Shown here: positions 34,947 to 39,739 of the stretch, piece after piece
How the letters are laid out: each line of letters opens with the position of its first letter
How positions within the stretch are numbered: position 1 is the stretch's first letter
Assembly (NCBI RefSeq): GCF_000175235.1
Contig: NZ_ACQT01000016.1
Coordinates: forward strand, 1-39,739
Length of the DNA: 39,739 bases
From: Acidovorax delafieldii 2AN
GTDB lineage: Bacteria > Pseudomonadota > Gammaproteobacteria > Burkholderiales > Burkholderiaceae_C
Direction of reading: 5' to 3'
Translations under genes and position numbers: made by a program
Notes under the pieces: model-generated
Database searches by the model: none
Told to the model about the DNA's origin: nothing
Seen by the model: only the letters and a program-made list of their open reading frames with translations

Positions 34947-35350
34947 TGCAATCTCCAAAAAGAAAAGCAGCCCTGCTGCGGCCTTGCACGGGGCGGATTC
35001 CCCGTGCCAGAGCACCCAGTCTCCAAGGTGCTGGAGAACGCATAAGTAGGCAGGGGCTGACATGCATGTCAGTGCAGGGCGATGCTTGCCGCGACAGTCC
35101 AGGAGGCAGAAGAGCCAAAGGCGGCGCTGTCCTGAAGCCCAGGCAGTGAAGAAGGCCGCTGCCACGGTACGCAGTACTGCGGTGTCGGGAAATACACAGA
35201 GAACCGCGGGACGTTGTAGCCCGGCCATGCTGGAGCCATACCCGAAGTCGCGCGAACGACCACGGCCGAACGACGAAAAGCGAAGAAGGTAATACGGTCG
35301 GCGCGAAACGACGAAAGGCCCGACTGTCGCTGCCCGGCACGCGGCCAAAG
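34947..35350. other. Upstream region of the glycine-rich gene
   Basis: About 400 non-coding bases. Besides the palindrome at 35057, the right part has three related short copies: GAACGACCACGG, GAACGACGAAAAG and GAAACGACGAAAGG (about 35247-35319). No gene supported. Confidence 0.4.
35057..35072. promoter_or_regulatory. Perfect 16-base palindrome
   Basis: CTGACATGCATGTCAG is fully self-complementary with no spacer, typical of a dimeric repressor or activator site. It lies about 110 bases upstream of the glycine-rich gene start. No regulator can be assigned. Confidence 0.5.
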
Positions 35351-35382
35351 AAAAAGGACTTAGCCGCTACAGCTAAGTCCTT
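35351..35382 (-). terminator. Terminator of tRNA-Val(GAC)
   Basis: AAGGACTTAGC and GCTAAGTCCTT form an 11-pair stem around CGCTACA; on the minus strand TTTTT follows. It starts 27 bases past the tRNA 3' end. Confidence 0.88.
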
Positions 35383-35409
35383 CAGTGATGTCCAATTCTG
35401 GTCAGGAAT

Positions 35410-35486
35410 TGGTAGGCGCGATTGGACTCGAACCAACGACCCCCACCATGTCAAGGTGGTGCTCTAACCAGCTGAGCTACGCGCCT
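35410..35486 (-). tRNA. tRNA-Val (anticodon GAC)
   Basis: 77-base cloverleaf on the minus strand with encoded ACCA. The acceptor AGGCGCG pairs with CGCGCCT, the anticodon stem is CCACC/GGTGG with loop TTGACAT, and the T arm holds GTTCGAGTC. It has a promoter at 35506-35535 and its own terminator, so it can be expressed apart from relA. Confidence 0.97.
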
Positions 35487-35505
35487 GTTTGTATTCGAGA
35501 AAGCT

Positions 35506-35535
35506 ATTGTAGCAGTAAAAATCCCCTGTTCTCAA
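35506..35535 (-). promoter_or_regulatory. tRNA-Val(GAC) promoter
   Basis: On the minus strand TTGAGA (35530-35535), 18 bases, TACAAT (35506-35511), 19 bases before the tRNA 5' end. Confidence 0.65.
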
Positions 35536-35576
35536 CACGCACCCCAATCCAAGAAAAAAGGACGCAAACGCACAGC

Positions 35577-37790
35577 TCATCGCCGCCGCGCCGAGCGCAC
35601 GCCGGAAACCCCCGCTACGATGCCCAGCACCTTGTTGAGCCGGCCCGAATCGGCGACTTCCACGGTAAAGGTCATCCAGGCCGTTCCCTTCACCGATTGC
35701 GTCTGCACTCCGATGACGTTGGTTTTTTCGCGTGCGAACACCTCGGAGATATCGCGCAGCAGGCCTTGCCTGTCTGCCGCTTCCACCGCCACGTCCACCG
35801 GATACACGGCCGCCGCGGCAGCGGACTTGGGCGCGCCCCACTCCACTTCGATCACCCGCTCGATGTTGCGGGTCGCCATCTCGCGAAAGTTGCTGCAGTC
35901 GGCCCGGTGCACGCTCACACCTTTGCCACGGGTGACGAATCCACGGATGTCGTCGGGCGGCGCCGGCTTGCAGCACTTGGCAAGCTGCGTCATGAGGGAG
36001 TCGATGCCAACGACCAGCACGCCTCCCTTGGGCGCGGACTCGTGGCTGCGGGTCTTCTTGAGCAGCAGGTAGTCGTCATGCTGCAGCACCGGCTCGGGCG
36101 GGCGCAGCAGGGTTTCGATGCTGCGCAATGAAAACTCGTCCTTGCCCACCACTTCGAACAGGGCATCGGCCGATTTGAAGCCCAACTGCACGGCCAGATC
36201 GTCAAGCTTGACGGCCGTCTTGCCTTCGCGCTGCAGCAGCTTTTCCACCGCTTCACGCCCACGCGCCACGGTCTCGTGGGTGGCCTGGGCATTGAACCAG
36301 GCGCGCACCTTCGCCTTGGCGCGGCTGCTGGTGAGATAACCCAGTTCGGCATTGAGCCAGTCGCGCGAGGGGCGGCCTTCCTTGACGGTGGTGATTTCCA
36401 CGGTCTGGCCGTTCTGCAGCGGAGTGTTCAAGGGCACCATGGCGCCGTCAACCCGCGCACCGCGGCAGCGGTGGCCCACGCTCGTGTGCACGGCATAGGC
36501 GAAATCGACGGGGGTTGCACCCTGGGGTAGCTCAACCACCGCCGCATCCGGTGTCAGCACATAGATGCGGTCATCGAACAACCCGCGGTTCTGCGCGGTT
36601 CCGACCAGATCGCGCTCCCATGCGAGCAGTTGGCGCAGCACTGCGATCTTGGCGTCGTATTCGCCCGTGGCCGATACGCCCGCATAACCCTTGCTGCCCG
36701 CCTCCTTGTAGGCCCAGTGGGCGGCCACGCCATGCTCGGCGTGGTCGTGCATGGCCTGGGTGCGGATCTGTATTTCGATGGGCTTGCCGGCCGCGTCGCG
36801 CACGATGGTGTGCAGCGACTGGTACCCGTTGGGCTTGGGGCGCGCGATGTAGTCGTCGAATTCCTCGACGATGGGCGTGAATTGCTCGTGCACCCAGCTC
36901 AGGGCGGCATAGCAGTCCTTGACCGACGGCACCACCACACGCAGGGCCCGGATGTCGAGCACCTGGTCGAAGTTGAGCGATTTGCCGCGCATCTTCTTGA
37001 CGATGCTGTAGATGTGCTTGGGGCGGCCCTGCACGCTGGCACTGATGCTGCGTGCGCGCAGGTCGGATTCCAGCCGCGCGCGCAACTGTTCCATGTAGAC
37101 CTCGCGCTCACCCCGTTTTTCATCGAGCAGACGGGCCACTTCCTTGTAGGTATCGGGTTCGAGAAATCGGAACGAAAGATCCTCCAGCTCCCATTTCACC
37201 TGCCAGATACCGAGCCGGTTCGCCAGCGGCGCGAACACCTGCAGCGATTCGCGCGCCAGGCTGGGTGATACCGGCCGCTTGCTGGCCGCGTGGAAGCGCA
37301 GCGTCTGCAAGCGCGAAGCCAGCCGCAGCATCACCACACGCAAGTCGCGCGAGAACGCGAGCAGCATCTTGCGCACGTTTTCGGTCTGCACTGCCGGATC
37401 GTCCACCTGCTGCGCGCCGCGCGCCTGGCGCTGCACCCGCATGAGCTTGGTGGTCTCGACCGCCAGCGCCGCAAAGTTCTCGCCAAAGGCCTTGGCGATC
37501 ACCTCTTCGGGCTTGTTCAGGTGCCCGCAGGCATGGACCAGATAGCTGGCCGCCTGCATGGCCTCGGAACCGCCGATGGCCTTCAGAATGGCAGCAACAG
37601 CGTCTGCATGGGCCAGCGTGTTTTCGCCGGAATCGAGGGTCTCGCCGGCCATGAGAGGCTCGGCGAAGGCGCGGGCCCGCGCCAGCGCATTGACCTGCTC
37701 GGGCAGTGTATGGGCCGTGGCGGCAATCAGTTGCGGTACGGCATCCGCCGCAGAGGTGTGTGCGGCAGCCACAGGAGGGTGCGTTTTCAT
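35577..37790 (-). CDS. relA: (p)ppGpp synthetase, RelA type
   Basis: 737 residues. RelA makes pppGpp/ppGpp when ribosomes stall on uncharged tRNA. The N-terminal HD domain (about 55-190) is degenerate: H86-A87 replaces the HD pair and the ED motif is lost, so hydrolysis is not expected. The synthetase domain (about 235-365) has GRPKHIYSIVKKM, the ExDD loop E310-F-D-D313 typical of monofunctional RelA rather than SpoT's RxKD, and RPKPNGYQSLHT. A TGS domain (about 405-467), a Cys-containing region (KCCKPAPPDDIRGFVTRGKG) and a C-terminal ACT domain (about 660-730) follow. The ATG overlaps the hydrolase stop by four bases (37787-37790). Confidence 0.96.
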   Translation of the reverse strand: MKTHPPVAAAHTSAADAVPQLIAATAHTLPEQVNALARARAFAEPLMAGETLDSGENTLAHADAVAAILKAIGGSEAMQAASYLVHACGHLNKPEEVIAKAFGENFAALAVETTKLMRVQRQARGAQQVDDPAVQTENVRKMLLAFSRDLRVVMLRLASRLQTLRFHAASKRPVSPSLARESLQVFAPLANRLGIWQVKWELEDLSFRFLEPDTYKEVARLLDEKRGEREVYMEQLRARLESDLRARSISASVQGRPKHIYSIVKKMRGKSLNFDQVLDIRALRVVVPSVKDCYAALSWVHEQFTPIVEEFDDYIARPKPNGYQSLHTIVRDAAGKPIEIQIRTQAMHDHAEHGVAAHWAYKEAGSKGYAGVSATGEYDAKIAVLRQLLAWERDLVGTAQNRGLFDDRIYVLTPDAAVVELPQGATPVDFAYAVHTSVGHRCRGARVDGAMVPLNTPLQNGQTVEITTVKEGRPSRDWLNAELGYLTSSRAKAKVRAWFNAQATHETVARGREAVEKLLQREGKTAVKLDDLAVQLGFKSADALFEVVGKDEFSLRSIETLLRPPEPVLQHDDYLLLKKTRSHESAPKGGVLVVGIDSLMTQLAKCCKPAPPDDIRGFVTRGKGVSVHRADCSNFREMATRNIERVIEVEWGAPKSAAAAAVYPVDVAVEAADRQGLLRDISEVFAREKTNVIGVQTQSVKGTAWMTFTVEVADSGRLNKVLGIVAGVSGVRSARRR

Positions 37791-38812
37791 CCGTCCACCC
37801 TTTCTTCCGCGGCCAGCAGAAAATCAACAACAACCGCCACCTGGTCCTGGGCCACCAGCGTCGGTGCATGGCCCACGCCATCGAACTCCACCAGACGCGC
37901 GCGCGGCCCACGCTGCGCCATGGCCTGGGCGGTGGCGGGCGCCAGCAGATCGGATTGCGCACCGCGCAGCAGCAGCGTGCGCGCGGCAATGCGGTCGTAA
38001 AGCTCCCACAAGCGTTGCGACCCTGCGGCGGCGCCCTCTGGCGTCATGGCCGCGAAGGCCTGCGCAATGGCGGGGTCGTAGTGCAGCGCAAGGCCACCTT
38101 CAGGCAACGCCCGCACCATGGGCCGAGACAGCTCCAGCCATTGGGCGGCGGTGTGCGGGCCAAAGCTCGACGATATGGCCCACATGGCGTCGGCGGCCTG
38201 CGCCAGCGAATCAAAATGCACCGGCGCACCCAGGTACTGGCCAATGCGTTCGAGCGCCGCCCATTCGATGGCGGGCCCCACATCGTTGAGCACCAGACGG
38301 CGCACCGGCACCGCCAGAGGCCACATGCTGCCCACAGCATTGGCCGACGGCCCGGGAGCCGCAGCAGCCCCGTCCGCCGCGCCCAGCCCCGGCTGTCCGC
38401 ACAGGGCCATGCCGATCAACCCGCCCATGCTGGTTCCCACCCAGTCCAGCACCCGCACCGGGGCCTGCTGGTTGAGGTGGCCCAACAGAGCGAGCATGTC
38501 GGCCACGTACTGGGGCAGCTGGTAATCGGCGGGGTCGGCGAGCCAGTCGCTCTGCCCGCGGCCCACCACATCCGGGCAGACGACGCGGGCATGCCGGCAC
38601 AGCGACCGCGCCAGAGTATCGAAATCGCGCCCCTGGCGCGACAGTCCGTGCACGCACAGCACCACATGCGGGTGCGCCGGGTTGCCGGTGCCATTCCACT
38701 CCCAGTACGCCATGCGGTGCTGCGCCGCGGGGGCTGGGCTGCCCTCTCGCGAAGGGCCTGCCGCAGAGGCGGCGCCGGGGCACAGTACGTAATTCAGCGT
38801 AGGTTCAATCAT
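37787..38812 (-). CDS. Alpha/beta-hydrolase fold protein
   Basis: 341 residues. The triad is complete: nucleophile S128 in GTSMGGLIG, acid D288 in LRGAQSDLLAP, base H315 in DGVGHAPTL. The oxyanion motif CVHGLSRQGRDFDTLAR lies at 53-69, and DVVGRGQSDWLADPADY is typical of esterase/lactonase-like members. An Ala/Gly-rich insert (about 142-162) follows the nucleophile helix. An N-terminal stretch of 30 residues precedes the fold. The ATG at 38812 is preferred to 38857. It is upstream of and translationally coupled to relA and divergent from bdhA. The substrate cannot be inferred. Confidence 0.88.
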   Translation of the reverse strand: MIEPTLNYVLCPGAASAAGPSREGSPAPAAQHRMAYWEWNGTGNPAHPHVVLCVHGLSRQGRDFDTLARSLCRHARVVCPDVVGRGQSDWLADPADYQLPQYVADMLALLGHLNQQAPVRVLDWVGTSMGGLIGMALCGQPGLGAADGAAAAPGPSANAVGSMWPLAVPVRRLVLNDVGPAIEWAALERIGQYLGAPVHFDSLAQAADAMWAISSSFGPHTAAQWLELSRPMVRALPEGGLALHYDPAIAQAFAAMTPEGAAAGSQRLWELYDRIAARTLLLRGAQSDLLAPATAQAMAQRGPRARLVEFDGVGHAPTLVAQDQVAVVVDFLLAAEERVDG

Positions 38813-38881
38813 GGGGGCGGGGTCTGTCGGCAGCGTTCGATAATGTCTGCGTTGCATCGTAATTCATTCGGAGAGACTCTC

Positions 38882-39664
38882 ATGCTCAAAGGCAAAACCG
38901 CCCTCGTTACCGGCTCCACCAGTGGCATCGGCCTCGGCATTGCAAAGGCCCTGGCGCGGCAGGGCGCCAACATCGTGCTCAACGGCTTTGGCGACGTGGA
39001 GGGCCCGCGCGCCGAAGTGCTGGCTGCAGGCCAGGCCATGGGCGTGCAAGTGGCGTACCACGGTGCCGACATGAGCCGTGCTTCCGACATCGAGGACATG
39101 ATGAAGTACTGCGCATCGCAGTTCGGGCGCGTGGACATCCTCGTGAACAACGCCGGCATCCAGCACGTGGCCAGCATCGAGAACTTTCCCGTGGAACGCT
39201 GGGACGCCATCATCGCCATCAACCTCACCAGTGCCTTTCACACCACGCGCCTGGCCCTGCCGGCCATGCAGGCCGCCAACTGGGGGCGCATCATCAACGT
39301 GGCATCGGTGCACGGTCTGGTGGGCTCGGCGCAGAAGTCGGCCTATGTTGCCGCCAAGCATGGCATCGTCGGCCTGACCAAGGTGACCGCGCTGGAGAAC
39401 GCCACCACCGGCGTGACCTGCAACGCCATCTGCCCTGGCTGGGTGCTCACGCCGCTGGTGCAAAAGCAGGTGGATGCCAAGGCAGCCGAACGCGGTGTTT
39501 CGAACGAGGAAGCCAAACGCCTGCTGCTGGGCGAGAAAGAGCCTTCGATGCAGTTCACCACGCCCGATGAGCTGGGCGAACTGGCCACGTTCTTCTGCTC
39601 TGCCGCTGCCGACAACGTGCGCGGCGTGGCCTGGAACATGGACGGCGGCTGGGCGGCGCAGTAA
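38882..39664 (+). CDS. bdhA: 3-hydroxybutyrate dehydrogenase
   Basis: 260 residues, short-chain dehydrogenase family. It interconverts D-3-hydroxybutyrate and acetoacetate with NAD, a late step in PHB breakdown. The cofactor motif TGSTSGIGLGIA is at 10-21; the catalytic residues are N114, S142, Y155 and K159 (ASVHGLVGSAQKSAYVAAKH). VTCNAICPGWVLTPLVQKQV and a 3-hydroxybutyrate-type helical lid (EEAKRLLLGEKEPSMQFTTP) match this enzyme rather than generic relatives. GGAGAG lies eight bases before the ATG. It fits with phaP and phaR elsewhere in the window and with acetoacetate made by the HMG-CoA lyase. Confidence 0.93.
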   Translation: MLKGKTALVTGSTSGIGLGIAKALARQGANIVLNGFGDVEGPRAEVLAAGQAMGVQVAYHGADMSRASDIEDMMKYCASQFGRVDILVNNAGIQHVASIENFPVERWDAIIAINLTSAFHTTRLALPAMQAANWGRIINVASVHGLVGSAQKSAYVAAKHGIVGLTKVTALENATTGVTCNAICPGWVLTPLVQKQVDAKAAERGVSNEEAKRLLLGEKEPSMQFTTPDELGELATFFCSAAADNVRGVAWNMDGGWAAQ

Positions 39665-39680
39665 ACACAGCGCTGGCGCA

Positions 39681-39739
39681 GCCCGCCTGCGCCTGCTTAT
39701 GGGCGCAAGCAATCGCTCCTTTTTCAATAGCTGTTTTTA
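39681..39739 (+). repeat. Probable stem-loop repeat, copy H (cut by the window end)
   Basis: GCCTGCGCC-TGCTTAT-GGGCGCAAGC is a short imperfect hairpin, followed from 39711 by AATCGCTCCTTTTTC and AATAGCTG, which matches the left flank of other copies. Located after the bdhA stop; the window ends before it can be defined. Confidence 0.45.

Noticed and set aside
35577-37790. Bifunctional SpoT instead of RelA
   Set aside because: The HD pair and ED motif are lost and the synthetase loop is ExDD, the monofunctional RelA pattern.
1-39739. CRISPR array, insertion sequence, prophage or toxin-antitoxin module
   Set aside because: No regularly spaced repeats, transposase or integrase motifs, phage genes or paired small genes were seen; the repeats found are single dispersed copies.

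Overview
The window looks like a chromosomal segment of a GC-rich betaproteobacterium of the Comamonadaceae (Acidovorax-like). Pointers are the polyhydroxybutyrate (PHB) genes, orphan Bug-type solute receptors, EarP paired with an EF-P carrying Arg32, frequent TAAAAT -10 elements, and dispersed repeat families of a kind I associate with this group. The taxonomic call rests on gene content and protein character only. No phage, insertion sequence, CRISPR array or rRNA was found. It is mostly housekeeping and metabolic DNA.

Layout. 1-5778: an incomplete 5-oxoprolinase-type gene and a MarR-like regulator on the minus strand face a DctPQM TRAP transporter, followed by crcB. 5863-8589: a cytochrome P450 (minus) and a LOG-family nucleotide hydrolase (plus), separated by about 700 bases of non-coding DNA. 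8827-15758 (minus): a frameshifted MFS transporter overlapping rmuC, a 2-hydroxyacid dehydrogenase, an NhaD-like antiporter and pncB. 15955-18261: a thioesterase and a histone-deacetylase-family hydrolase (minus), divergent from the phasin gene phaP. 18774-24292 (minus): tRNA-His, ppiD, tRNA-Val(UAC), hupB, pgsA, uvrC. 24428-28701 (minus): two orphan Bug receptors, an HMG-CoA lyase and a CaiB-type CoA transferase, divergent from a LysR regulator that overlaps earP; efp follows. 31830-34946 (minus): rimO, the PHB regulator phaR, and a glycine-rich gene split by an in-frame TAG. 35410-38812 (minus): tRNA-Val(GAC), relA and an alpha/beta hydrolase. 38882-39664 (plus): a 3-hydroxybutyrate dehydrogenase.

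How the genes connect. Three PHB-linked genes are scattered over the window: phaP, phaR and bdhA. The same 13-base sequence, containing CTGC-N3-GCA, lies at the predicted start of transcription of both phaP and phaR, which fits PhaR repressing both. The CaiB/HMG-CoA lyase/Bug cluster could import a branched dicarboxylate such as 3-hydroxy-3-methylglutarate, activate it to a CoA ester and cleave it to acetoacetate and acetyl-CoA. earP and efp form a modifier-substrate pair.

Most unusual non-coding content: (i) a family of about eight 55-60 base stem-loop repeats, one of them inside the earP reading frame; (ii) a second repeat type found twice directly after stop codons; (iii) a 16-base perfect palindrome upstream of the glycine-rich gene. 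Two genes are broken as read: the MFS transporter (frameshift) and the glycine-rich gene (amber codon).
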